Shown one piece after another: positions 8,511 through 16,376 of a stretch of DNA of 64,000 bases. Location of the stretch: NCBI RefSeq assembly GCF_002237655.1, contig NZ_NOKT01000022.1, positions 90,963 to 154,962 of the forward strand, given 5' to 3'. Every line of letters begins with the position of its first letter. Position 1 is the first letter of the stretch. The notes under the pieces are model-generated. The model saw only the letters and a program-made list of their open reading frames with translations, was not told the DNA's origin and ran no database searches. This stretch comes from Streptomyces sp. XY006 (GTDB lineage: Bacteria > Actinomycetota > Actinomycetes > Streptomycetales > Streptomycetaceae). The position numbers and the translations under genes were made by a program.

Positions 8511-9569
8511 TCAGGCGAGACCCAGGCGCTCCGCTGCGGCCGCCGCGTCGACGGGGACGGTGACCGGCTGCGGGGCACCGGCGACGGCCCAGTCGGGGTC
8601 CTTCAGCCCGTTGCCCGTGACGGTGCAGACGATGCGCTGCCCCGGGTCGACCTTGCCCTGCTCGGCGGCCTTGAGCAGACCGGCGACGGACGCGGCCGAC
8701 GCCGGCTCGACGAAGACGCCCTCCTGCGCGGCCAACAGCCGGTAGGCGCGCAGGATCTCACGGTCCGTCACCTCGTCGATGGCGCCGCCCGACTCGTCCC
8801 GCGCGGCAAGCGCGTACTGCCACGAGGCCGGGTTGCCGATGCGGATCGCGGTGGCGATGGTCGAGGGGTCCTTGACGACCTCGCCGCGCACGATGGGCGC
8901 GGAACCGGAGGCCTGGAAGCCCCACATGCGCGGGGTCCTCGTGGCGACACCGTCGGCGGCGTACTCCGTGTAGCCCTTCCAATAGGCCGTGATGTTGCCC
9001 GCGTTGCCCACCGGCAGGACGTGGATGTCGGGCGCGTCGCCGAGCATGTCCACGATCTCGAAGGCGGCCGTCTTCTGGCCCTCGATGCGCACCGGGTTGA
9101 CGGAGTTGACCAGCGCCACGGGGTAGTTGTCGCTGAGGCCGCGCGCGAGCGTGAGGCAGTCGTCGAAGTTGCCGTCGACCTGCAGGATCTTCGCGCCGTG
9201 GACCAGGGCCTGGCCCATCTTGCCGAGCGCGATCTTGCCCTGCGGCACCAGCACGGCGCAGACCATCCCGGCGCGCACGGCGTAGGCGGCGGCGGAGGCC
9301 GAGGTGTTGCCGGTGGAGGCGCAGATGACGGCCTGCGCGCCCTCCTCCTTGGCCCGCGTGATGGCCATGGTCATGCCGCGGTCCTTGAAGGAACCGGTGG
9401 GGTTCGCGCCCTCCACCTTGAGGTGGACCTCGCAGCCCGTGCGCTCGGAGAGCACCTGCGCGGGCACGAGCGGCGTGCCGCCCTCGCGGAGCGTCACGAC
9501 CGGCGTGCTGTCAGATACCGGCAGCCGGTCCCGGTACTCCTCGATGATTCCGCGCCACTGGTGGGTCAT
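8511..9569 (-). CDS. thrC: Threonine synthase
   Basis: PLP enzyme that turns O-phosphohomoserine into L-threonine. The 352-residue product is the short actinobacterial class. The PLP lysine is in NPTGSFKDRGMTMAI (about residue 60), the phosphate-binding glycine loop in PVGNAGNITAYWKG (about 187-200). ATG at 9569 is preceded by GAAGGAGAG, which lies within the last codons of hom, so translation of the two is tightly linked (6 bp between genes). Second gene of the hom-thrC unit. Confidence 0.96.
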   Translation of the reverse strand: MTHQWRGIIEEYRDRLPVSDSTPVVTLREGGTPLVPAQVLSERTGCEVHLKVEGANPTGSFKDRGMTMAITRAKEEGAQAVICASTGNTSASAAAYAVRAGMVCAVLVPQGKIALGKMGQALVHGAKILQVDGNFDDCLTLARGLSDNYPVALVNSVNPVRIEGQKTAAFEIVDMLGDAPDIHVLPVGNAGNITAYWKGYTEYAADGVATRTPRMWGFQASGSAPIVRGEVVKDPSTIATAIRIGNPASWQYALAARDESGGAIDEVTDREILRAYRLLAAQEGVFVEPASAASVAGLLKAAEQGKVDPGQRIVCTVTGNGLKDPDWAVAGAPQPVTVPVDAAAAAERLGLA

Positions 9570-9575
9570 TGCTGG

Positions 9576-10865
9576 TTACTCTCCTTCAACCCGCATGATG
9601 CTGGCGACACCACGCACGGTGTCGAGCTTGCGCAGCGCCTCGACGGTCCCGGTGAGGGCGGCGTCGGACGCGCGGTGCGTGACGACGACGAGGGACGCCT
9701 CGCCGTCCTTCCCCTGCTGGCGAACCGTATCGATCGAGACTCCGTGCTCGGCGAAGACGGTCGCGACCTGGGCGAGAACACCCGGTTTGTCGGCCACGTC
9801 GAGGCTGATGTGGTAGCGCGTGACGACGTCGCCCATCGGGGACACGGGGAGGGCGGCGTACGCGGACTCACCCGGTCCGGTCGCGCCGCCGATGCGGTTG
9901 CGGCAGACGGCGACGAGGTCGCCGAGCACGGCGGAGGCCGTGGGGGCACCGCCCGCTCCGGGGCCGTAGAACATGAGCTGCCCGGCGGCGTCGGACTCGA
10001 CGAACACGGCGTTGTACGCGCCGCGCACGGAGGCCAGCGGGTGGCTCAGCGGAATCATCGCCGGGTGCACGCGCGCGGTGACCGACGCCCCGTCCGCGGC
10101 CCGCTCGCAGATGGCGAGCAGCTTGATGGTGCAGCCCATCTCCTTCGCCGAGGCGAAGTCCGCGGCGGTCACCTCGGTCATGCCCTCGCGGTAGACGTCG
10201 TCGAGGCGCACGCGCGTGTGGAAGGCGATGCCGGCGAGGATGGCGGCCTTGGCGGCGGCGTCGAAACCCTCGACGTCGGCGGTCGGGTCGGCCTCGGCGT
10301 ACCCCAGGGCGGTGGCCTCGTCGAGGGCCTCCTGGTACCCGGCGCCGGTCGAGTCCATCTTGTCGAGGATGAAGTTGGTCGTGCCGTTGACGATGCCCAT
10401 CACCCGGTTGATCTTGTCGCCGGCGAGGGACTCGCGCAGCGGCCGGATCAGCGGGATGGCGCCGGCGACGGCGGCCTCGTAGTAGAGGTCCTTGCCGTGC
10501 TCCCCGGCGGCGGCGTGCAGCGCGGCGCCGTCCTGGGCGAGCAGCGCCTTGTTGGCGGAGACGACGGAGGCGCCGTGCTCGAAGGCGGTGGTGATGAGGG
10601 AGCGGGCCGGCTCGATGCCGCCGATCACCTCCACCACCACGTCGATGTCACCGCGTTTGACCAGGGCGGTGGCGTCCGTGGTGATGAGCGCGGGGTCGAT
10701 GCCCTCGCGTACGCGGTCGGGCCGGCGGACGGCGACACCGGCCAGCTCCACCGGGGCCCCGATCCGGGCCGTGAGGTCGTCGGCGTGCGTCGTCATGATG
10801 CGCGCCACCTCTGAGCCGACCACTCCACAGCCCAGCAGCGCCACCTTCAGCGGACGCGTACGCAT
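9576..10865 (-). CDS. hom: Homoserine dehydrogenase
   Basis: NAD(P)H-dependent reduction of aspartate semialdehyde to homoserine, the branch point to Thr and Met. From MRTRPLKVALLGCGVVGSEV the product is 429 residues, the usual monofunctional length. The Rossmann motif GCGVVGSEV is at residues 12-20; the catalytic region includes GIVNGTTNFIL and EADPTADVEGFDAAAK; a C-terminal ACT domain (HISLDVADKPGVLAQVATVF) senses threonine. An alternative ATG one codon earlier (10868) gives MM; GAGG spacing (7 nt) favours 10865. The open frame extends further upstream without a better start. Confidence 0.95.
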   Translation of the reverse strand: MRTRPLKVALLGCGVVGSEVARIMTTHADDLTARIGAPVELAGVAVRRPDRVREGIDPALITTDATALVKRGDIDVVVEVIGGIEPARSLITTAFEHGASVVSANKALLAQDGAALHAAAGEHGKDLYYEAAVAGAIPLIRPLRESLAGDKINRVMGIVNGTTNFILDKMDSTGAGYQEALDEATALGYAEADPTADVEGFDAAAKAAILAGIAFHTRVRLDDVYREGMTEVTAADFASAKEMGCTIKLLAICERAADGASVTARVHPAMIPLSHPLASVRGAYNAVFVESDAAGQLMFYGPGAGGAPTASAVLGDLVAVCRNRIGGATGPGESAYAALPVSPMGDVVTRYHISLDVADKPGVLAQVATVFAEHGVSIDTVRQQGKDGEASLVVVTHRASDAALTGTVEALRKLDTVRGVASIMRVEGE

Positions 10866-10973
10866 CATCCGACCTCGTTTCCTCATTACCGTCTGCGGTG
10901 CAACCAGTCTCACCCACCGAACGGGACTTTCTGCCCATGGTCCGGATCGTGAGACGTCTATTTCATTTGTACG

Positions 10974-11002
10974 GGGGTGGAAGACAGGAGATCTTCCACC
11001 CC
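10974..11002. terminator. lysA terminator
   Basis: Perfect 11-bp inverted repeat GGGGTGGAAGA / TCTTCCACCCC with a 7-nt loop, 51 bp past the lysA stop and before the hom start, so lysA and hom are probably separate transcripts. Confidence 0.85.
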
Positions 11003-11052
11003 GCGTCATGCGGCTCGTGCGGCTCGTGGAGCGTGTAGGGCCGCCGTGGGGA

Positions 11053-12444
11053 TCAGCCGACGTCCAGGCGCAGCAGGTCCTCCTCCGTCTCGCGGCGGAC
11101 GATCACCCGGGCCTCACCGTCGCGCACGGCGACGACGGGCGGCCGCAGCACGTGGTTGTAGTTGCTGGCCATGGACCGGCAGTAGGCGCCCGTGGCCGGT
11201 ACCGCGACCAGGTCACCGGGCGCCAGGTCGGCCGGCAGGAACGCGTCCTTCACCACGATGTCCCCGCTCTCGCAGTGCTTGCCGACGACCCGGGCGAGCA
11301 TCGGCTCGGCGTCGGAGGTGCGCGAGACCAGGGCGACGCTGTACTCGGCGTCGTACAGCGCGGTGCGGATGTTGTCCGACATGCCGCCGTCGACGGAGAC
11401 GTACGTGCGCAGCCCGTCGAGCGGCTTGATCGTGCCGACCTCGTAGAGCGTGAAGGCGGTCGGCCCGACGATGGCCCGCCCCGGCTCGACGGAGATGCGG
11501 GGCGTGCGCAGCCTGGCGGACTCGCACTCCCGCGTGACGATCTCGGTGAGCGCCTTGGCGATCTCGTGCGGCTCGCGCGGGTCGTCGTCGCTGGTGTACG
11601 CGATCCCGAGCCCGCCGCCGAGGTCGATCTCGGGCAGTTCGACGCCGTGCTCGTCGCGGATGTCCTTCAGCAGCCCGACCACCCGGTGGGCGGCGACCTC
11701 GAACCCGGACATGTCGAAGATCTGCGAGCCGATGTGGCTGTGGATGCCGACGAGCTCCAGACCGTCGAGCTGCAGCGCCCGCCGTACGGCCTCGGCGGCC
11801 TGCCCGCCGGCCAGCGGGATGCCGAACTTCTGGTCCTCGTGGGCCGTCGCGATGAACTCGTGGGTGTGCGCCTCGACGCCGACGGTGATGCGGATGAGCA
11901 CCTTCTGCCGCTTGCCCAGACCCTGCGCGATGTGGGCGACGCGCACGATCTCCTGGAACGAGTCGAGCACGATGTGGCCCACGCCGGCCTCGACGGCCCG
12001 GGTGATCTCGTCGACGGACTTGTTGTTGCCGTGGAAGGCGATGCGCTCGGCCGGCATGCCGGCGGACAGGGCGGTGGCCAGCTCACCGCCGGAGCAGACG
12101 TCGACGTTCAGCCCCTCCTCGTGCAGCCAGCGCACCACGGCCCGGGACAGGAACGCCTTGCCGGCGTAGAACACGTCGGCGCCGGTCCCGAAGGCGGTGC
12201 GCCAGGCCCGCGCACGAGCCCGGAAGTCGGCCTCGTCGAGGACGTACGCCGGGGTCCCGATCTCCTCGGCCAGCCGCGTCACGGGGATCCCGCCGACGGT
12301 GACGACACCGTCCTCGTCGCGGGTGACGGTCTCGGCCCACACCTTGGGGTCGAGCGCGTTGAGGTCGGCGGGCGGGGCGGAGTAGTGGCCCTCGGGAAGG
12401 ACATCGGCGTGACGGGGCCCGGCGGGGTGGGCGGAACGGCTCAT
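11053..12444 (-). CDS. lysA: Diaminopimelate decarboxylase
   Basis: PLP-dependent last step of lysine synthesis (meso-diaminopimelate to L-lysine). 463 residues, normal for actinomycetes. The PLP lysine is in VFYAGKAFLSRAVV (about residue 91); HIGSQIFDM is the conserved glycine/His stretch; EPGRAIVGP binds phosphate; the catalytic Cys is in VVGKHCESGDIV. Start ATG at 12444 has AAGAGG about 10 nt upstream. It follows nrtL by 24 bp and is probably co-transcribed with it. Confidence 0.96.
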   Translation of the reverse strand: MSRSAHPAGPRHADVLPEGHYSAPPADLNALDPKVWAETVTRDEDGVVTVGGIPVTRLAEEIGTPAYVLDEADFRARARAWRTAFGTGADVFYAGKAFLSRAVVRWLHEEGLNVDVCSGGELATALSAGMPAERIAFHGNNKSVDEITRAVEAGVGHIVLDSFQEIVRVAHIAQGLGKRQKVLIRITVGVEAHTHEFIATAHEDQKFGIPLAGGQAAEAVRRALQLDGLELVGIHSHIGSQIFDMSGFEVAAHRVVGLLKDIRDEHGVELPEIDLGGGLGIAYTSDDDPREPHEIAKALTEIVTRECESARLRTPRISVEPGRAIVGPTAFTLYEVGTIKPLDGLRTYVSVDGGMSDNIRTALYDAEYSVALVSRTSDAEPMLARVVGKHCESGDIVVKDAFLPADLAPGDLVAVPATGAYCRSMASNYNHVLRPPVVAVRDGEARVIVRRETEEDLLRLDVG

Positions 12445-12468
12445 GATTCGTGTGCCTCTTCTTGGCTC

Positions 12469-13623
12469 TCAGAGGTGTTCGGGTGCGTCGATGCCGAGCA
12501 GGGACAGGCCGCCGGCCAGCACCGTCCCGGCGGCTTCGGCGAGAGCGAGCCGGGCACGGTGGGCGGCCGAGGGTTTCTCCTCACCGAGCGGCAGCACGGC
12601 GGGGAGCAGGGGCAGCGTGGCATCGGCAACGGCGACGAGGTGCCGGGCCAGACGGTCGGGGGCGTCCTGGGCGGCGACGAGGACGCGGGGGTGGTCGCCG
12701 AGGAGGGCGAGCAGGGTGGGGGCGGTGGATTCGCGGAGGGGGGCGGGGTCGGGCACGGGCCGGATGGTTGGGTCGGCGGCGTTGCGCGGGAGGGCAATGG
12801 GGCCGGGCTCAGGACGAAAGCCCAGGTCGGCGGCGTTGCGCAGCAGGGCCCGGGTGCGGGCGTGGGCGTACCGGACGCGGAAGAGGGGGTTGGTCTCCCG
12901 CTGGACGAGATGCTCCCGGGTGATGCGGGGGCGGTCGTGGAGGGCGGGGTGCAACAGGGCCCAGCGAGCGGCGTCCCGGCCGAGGGGAAGAGGGTCGGCG
13001 GGGGCGGGCAGGGGCCGGACGGTCTCGGAGCCATCGAGCTCGACGTCGACGAGACGGCTTGGCTCGGACAGGTCGTCGGCGTCGCCGAGACCGCTTGGCT
13101 CGTACAGGTCGTCGGGGTCGACACCGAGTACGGACGTCCACTCCGGGTCGAGCGGCCCGTCGTGGTGGACGCGAACGAAGTGGCCCTGGCTACGCCGCAC
13201 CCGCGCGACGACGTCCGCGACCACGACGGCACGCACCTCGGCCGGACACCGCAGCCGGACGAGTGTCCCGCTGGGCGACACGGCGTGCCCGTACCGTCGC
13301 CCGCGGCTGAGGATCTCTACGACGAGGTCGGCGGAGGCGGTGCCATCCAGGCTGAGGTTGAGGAACCCGGGCCCGGTGACGGCGACGTCGCTGACGCCGT
13401 GCTGTTCGAGCAGACGCGCGCGGAGGATCTCGGCGACGCGCCGCGGGGGCTGCCCCGCCGCACGGGCCAGCTGAAGGGCGATGTTCGTGGCGTAGTCACC
13501 ACACCCTCCGGGCCCGGGCGGAGCGACCACGGCCCGCTCGGGCACGGTCACGCTCAGCTCACCCTCGTCGACAGCACGACGCACGGCGTGCAGCACGGTG
13601 CGGGAGAGCTCGACGGGGGTCAC
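12469..13623 (-). CDS. nrtL: ArgRS-related anticodon-binding protein NrtL
   Basis: A protein built from the two accessory parts of arginyl-tRNA synthetase without the catalytic Rossmann core. From the GTG at 13623 it is 384 residues. The N-terminal part (GCGDYATNIALQLARAAGQP, with GPGFLNLSL) matches the ArgRS additional domain; the C-terminal half has the DALR anticodon-binding fold (VRYAHARTRALLRNAADLGF). No HIGH or KMSK motif is present. Actinobacterial homologues next to lysA are called NrtL; their function is not established. No clear Shine-Dalgarno precedes the GTG, so the start is tentative; the open frame extends further upstream. Confidence 0.8.
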   Translation of the reverse strand: MTPVELSRTVLHAVRRAVDEGELSVTVPERAVVAPPGPGGCGDYATNIALQLARAAGQPPRRVAEILRARLLEQHGVSDVAVTGPGFLNLSLDGTASADLVVEILSRGRRYGHAVSPSGTLVRLRCPAEVRAVVVADVVARVRRSQGHFVRVHHDGPLDPEWTSVLGVDPDDLYEPSGLGDADDLSEPSRLVDVELDGSETVRPLPAPADPLPLGRDAARWALLHPALHDRPRITREHLVQRETNPLFRVRYAHARTRALLRNAADLGFRPEPGPIALPRNAADPTIRPVPDPAPLRESTAPTLLALLGDHPRVLVAAQDAPDRLARHLVAVADATLPLLPAVLPLGEEKPSAAHRARLALAEAAGTVLAGGLSLLGIDAPEHL

Positions 13624-13753
13624 GGGGACCAGCGTATGGGAGGAGGGGGGTGGGTATGCGACCCGGTTTGGCGGACGGTCCGGCATGTGGACGCGGAGTG
13701 CGCCCGTCCGGGGCGGCCACGCACAGGACCTCGCACGCGGCCGGCGTCCGCGT

Positions 13754-14311
13754 CTACGGCACGGCCGACTGATCCACGACGGCGGTTGAGGCGCTGTCGG
13801 CCCCGAGGACACCCGGTCCGAGGCCACCCTGCTCACGGGTGTCGCTGTCCAGTCCGCCGGGACCGACGCCGTCACCGGCGTCGACGTCGGGACCGTCCCC
13901 GCCCTGCCGCCCTCCCTGACCCCGACTCCGACTGCGGGCTCGCTCGACCAACTGCCGCACCATGGCGACAAGTTCGGCCGGCTCGAAGGGCTTGGCGAGG
14001 AAGGCGTCGACGCCGACGTCGAGTCCGGCCTCGACCTCGTATTGCGTACAAGCACTGACGATGGCGAGGGGCACGTCCCGAGTGCGCGGATCGGCCCGCA
14101 GCCGACTGGCGGTCCTGAGCCCGTCCAGCCGCGGCATGGCCACGTCGAGGGTCACTGCATCGGGCCGCACCTGATGAACGACATCAAGACACTCGGCACC
14201 GTCGGCCGCGGTCACGACCTCCAGCCCCTCCAGCTCGAGGTTGACCCTGATCAGCTGCCGGATGACCTTGTTGTCGTCCACAACAAGCACCCGGCCCCAC
14301 GCGCCTGGCAC
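13754..14311 (-). CDS. Stand-alone response regulator (receiver domain plus disordered tail)
   Basis: From the GTG at 14311 (VPGAWGRVLVVDDNKVIRQL) the product is 185 residues. Residues 7-120 form a receiver domain: DD near residue 11, phospho-acceptor Asp in AVTLDVAMPRLDG, Ser/Thr in LAIVSACTQ, Lys in DAFLAKPFEPAEL. After this comes a Gly/Asp-rich tail without a DNA-binding domain, so it probably signals through protein contact. The partner kinase is not adjacent. A TACTCT hexamer lies 6 nt before the GTG and no Shine-Dalgarno is seen, which fits a leaderless mRNA. An in-frame upstream ATG (14365) is possible but less likely. Confidence 0.85.
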   Translation of the reverse strand: MPGAWGRVLVVDDNKVIRQLIRVNLELEGLEVVTAADGAECLDVVHQVRPDAVTLDVAMPRLDGLRTASRLRADPRTRDVPLAIVSACTQYEVEAGLDVGVDAFLAKPFEPAELVAMVRQLVERARSRSRGQGGRQGGDGPDVDAGDGVGPGGLDSDTREQGGLGPGVLGADSASTAVVDQSAVP

Positions 14312-14435
14312 AACTCGAGAGTAGGTCGCCGTCGGCCATCGCGTCCGGGTTTTCCCCACTTCCACCCCGCACGAGCGACCCGCACCACCGCCCCCGACAG
14401 CGGAAACCCGTTCATGACCACCCCGAGGGAGCTGG

Positions 14436-14441
14436 TAGTGT
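14436..14441 (+). promoter_or_regulatory. Probable -10 element of the tRNA-Arg gene
   Basis: TAGTGT inside a small palindrome GGTAGTGTTCTACC, 33 nt upstream of the mature tRNA 5' end. The same GGTAGTGTT core is seen upstream of rho. No matching -35 hexamer at 17-18 nt. Confidence 0.45.
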
Positions 14442-14474
14442 TCTACCCGTCGCCGCGAGCAACGCGACCGACAC

Positions 14475-14546
14475 GCCCCCGTAGCTCAGGGGATAGAGCA
14501 ACGGCCTCCGGAGCCGTGTGCGCAGGTTCGAATCCTGCCGGGGGCA
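14475..14546 (+). tRNA. tRNA-Arg (anticodon CCG)
   Basis: 72-nt cloverleaf: acceptor GCCCCCG pairs with CGGGGGC, D arm GCTC/GAGC, anticodon stem ACGGC/GCCGT with loop CTCCGGA giving CCG, T arm GCAGG-TTCGAAT-CCTGC, discriminator A, no encoded CCA. Its 3' half is the attachment site of the integrative element, which regenerates the tRNA end, so the gene stays intact. Confidence 0.96.
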
Positions 14547-14614
14547 CTTCGCATGAGGTGCCCAAAGACCCCGCCATCAGCGCTTTCGCTGAGACGGGGT
14601 CTTCGCGTATGTGC
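14503..14614. repeat. attL: direct repeat, left copy
   Basis: 112 bp matching 29958-30069 with three mismatches. The first 45 bp (14503-14547, from the anticodon stem to just past the tRNA 3' end) are identical in both copies and probably contain the crossover. The rest carries the tRNA terminator hairpin. Confidence 0.93.
14566..14602. terminator. tRNA-Arg terminator (copy inside attL)
   Basis: AGACCCCGCC-A-TCAGCG, CTTT loop, CGCTGA-GACGGGGTCT. One C/A mismatch in the stem; the copy at attR (30021-30057) pairs perfectly at this position. Confidence 0.85.
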
Positions 14615-14652
14615 AGGCGTGTGCCGCTCGGGGCGGCTGTATGTCGGGGGCT

Positions 14653-14669
14653 GTGGACTATGCGTGGAC
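14653..14669. promoter_or_regulatory. Probable integrase arm-type site, left end
   Basis: GTGGACTATGCGTGGAC. The same 17-mer with one change occurs at 29880-29896 near attR, both in the same orientation and just inside the element. The pairing and location suggest integrase or excisionase arm sites. Confidence 0.55.
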
Positions 14670-14714
14670 TGGCCGCAGGCCAGGAATCCGCAGGTCAGAC
14701 CCGGAAAACGCCGA

Positions 14715-14740
14715 GGCCCCCGGACCGTAGTCCAGGGGCC
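14715..14740. terminator. Terminator of the int operon
   Basis: GGCCCC-CGGAC-CGTA-GTCC-A-GGGGCC hairpin, 38 bp past the int stop codon on the minus strand. Confidence 0.65.
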
Positions 14741-14778
14741 ATCATGCCGTAGGTGCGTGTGTCAGAGGTGTGCCGGGA

Positions 14779-16185
14779 TCAGGTCCCGTCGCCGGGCTCG
14801 CCTTCCTGGCCGTCGTCCTCACCGAGAAGCTCGGCGATCCGGCGGTTGGCGATGTCCTGGCGGCCGTCGAGGCACTTCGCGTACCGGCTCAGCAGCACTT
14901 CGACGCTGTTGCCCGCGCGCTCCGCAACCTCGGTGGGATCGACGCCAGCGTTGAGCCAGGAGGAGAGCGCTGCGTGCCTCAGGTCGTAGGGCCGAGCGGC
15001 CAGCGGCGAGGCCACCTGTTCCGGCGTGAGCGCCAGGTGCCGAGCCTCGTCCCAGACGCGCCAGTACGTAGTGGAGGCGACCACTCCCCCACGTTCGTTG
15101 GCGAACAGGCGCCCATCCGTGGCAGTGCCGAACTCCTCGATGTGGGCAAGGAGCATGCGGACGAGACGAGGCGGGATCGGGACGATGCGGGTTTCGTTCG
15201 CGGGGCGATTCTTGAGCCCGCGGTTGTCGTGAACCTCCCCGGTCCCGGTCCAGCGCTTCCCCACCGTCGGACGGGTCTTCTCCAGGATCAGCGAACCCCA
15301 CCCGGTCTCCGGCAGCGTGCAGTCCGGACGACGCAGCGCCACAGCTTCCGCCGGCCGAAGCCCACCGAAGTACATGCAGGCGAAGAGCGCGACCAGGCGC
15401 CGCCCACGGGCTCTGCGGTAGCCGCCGACATAAGAGACGGCGGCCAGGAGCTCGCGTGCCTGCCGAGGGTTCACCACGACCCGGCGGTCGACTTCCTTGG
15501 TCACCATCGGCGGCTTCCACTTCACGAGCGTGACCGGGTTCTCCGGGAGCTCCCCCAGTTCGACCGCGTAGGCAAGGGCGTTGAAGAGGACCGCGCGCTT
15601 GCGCCGTACCGTCTCTGCGGCCGCTGGAGCGCCCGACAGCTTGAGCTTGAGCGAGTCGAGGACGCGGCGGATGTCTGCCGGATTCTTAAGCATCGCCAAC
15701 GGCAGCGAGGCCTTGGCCACCCAGCGAAGGGCATTCGCGATGTCAACCGGCGGAGTTTCGTCGTCCGAGGCTTCGACGACGAAGGCCCAGCCCCGCAGCG
15801 CACGGCGCAAGACGTCGTCAGCAGGCCGCCCAGGCCGATCACCCAGCAGCTGAGTCGTGACGAGCGTCATCGTCTCGTTCAAGCTGTCGCGGGAGTTCGG
15901 AGCCGCGTGCGGCCACTTCATGGCGACGTACGCCCGTGCGAAGTCGTACCAGGTACGGGACGCTTTGACGGGTGCCATCGAGTCCGGCAGACCAGTGTCC
16001 GTGTCGAAGGCCTCGCCCTTCTGCGCAGCCCGAAGAAGCTTGGCGCGGAAGTTGTCGGCGAGTGCCTTGGTCCGGAAAGTCTCGGAGAACGGCGGGGCGT
16101 CGGCAACCTTCCATCGCACGTCATAGGACGGCGTCTTGTAGGGCCGCTTGCGGATGCCCCACACCCTCACGTCATGCGACTTCAC
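14779..16185 (-). CDS. int: Tyrosine site-specific integrase
   Basis: Catalyses recombination between attP and the tRNA-Arg attB and, with Xis, excision. 468 residues. An N-terminal arm-binding part (MKSHDVRVWGIRKRPYKTPS) is followed by a SAM-like core-binding region (about 75-210) and the catalytic domain. Catalytic residues visible: Arg in YFGGLRPAEAVAL, Arg in RPYDLRHAALSSWL, Tyr in VEVLLSRYAKCLDG near the end. Starts with GTG that overlaps the TGA of xis (GTGA), so the two are translationally coupled. The gene lies next to attL and reads toward it, as in other AICEs. Confidence 0.95.
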   Translation of the reverse strand: MKSHDVRVWGIRKRPYKTPSYDVRWKVADAPPFSETFRTKALADNFRAKLLRAAQKGEAFDTDTGLPDSMAPVKASRTWYDFARAYVAMKWPHAAPNSRDSLNETMTLVTTQLLGDRPGRPADDVLRRALRGWAFVVEASDDETPPVDIANALRWVAKASLPLAMLKNPADIRRVLDSLKLKLSGAPAAAETVRRKRAVLFNALAYAVELGELPENPVTLVKWKPPMVTKEVDRRVVVNPRQARELLAAVSYVGGYRRARGRRLVALFACMYFGGLRPAEAVALRRPDCTLPETGWGSLILEKTRPTVGKRWTGTGEVHDNRGLKNRPANETRIVPIPPRLVRMLLAHIEEFGTATDGRLFANERGGVVASTTYWRVWDEARHLALTPEQVASPLAARPYDLRHAALSSWLNAGVDPTEVAERAGNSVEVLLSRYAKCLDGRQDIANRRIAELLGEDDGQEGEPGDGT

Positions 16186-16376
16186 GCCGCCTCCGCGAGC
16201 CCGTGGAGCCAGGCGTCGAAGTCACTGCGCCAAACGCGGAGCTCACCATTCGGCAGCTTGATCGCTTCCGGAGCCTGCCCTAGCTCGCGCCAACGGTAGA
16301 AGGTTCGGCGGGACACTCCGCCCAGCTCGGCGAGGATCTGCGGGACAGTCATCAGTTCGTCCCGTCGGCGGTCCAT
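16182..16376 (-). CDS. xis: Excisionase (MerR-type helix-turn-helix)
   Basis: 64 residues: MTVPQILAELGGVSRRTFYR begins a winged-helix/MerR-like DNA-binding fold typical of AICE Xis proteins; the recognition helix includes SRRTFYRWRELG. Acts with Int to bend attachment-site DNA during excision. ATG at 16376 has AAGGAG 7 nt upstream. It overlaps the end of repSA by 25 bp and the start of int by 4 bp, giving a repSA-xis-int unit as in pSAM2. Confidence 0.9.
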   Translation of the reverse strand: MDRRRDELMTVPQILAELGGVSRRTFYRWRELGQAPEAIKLPNGELRVWRSDFDAWLHGLAEAA

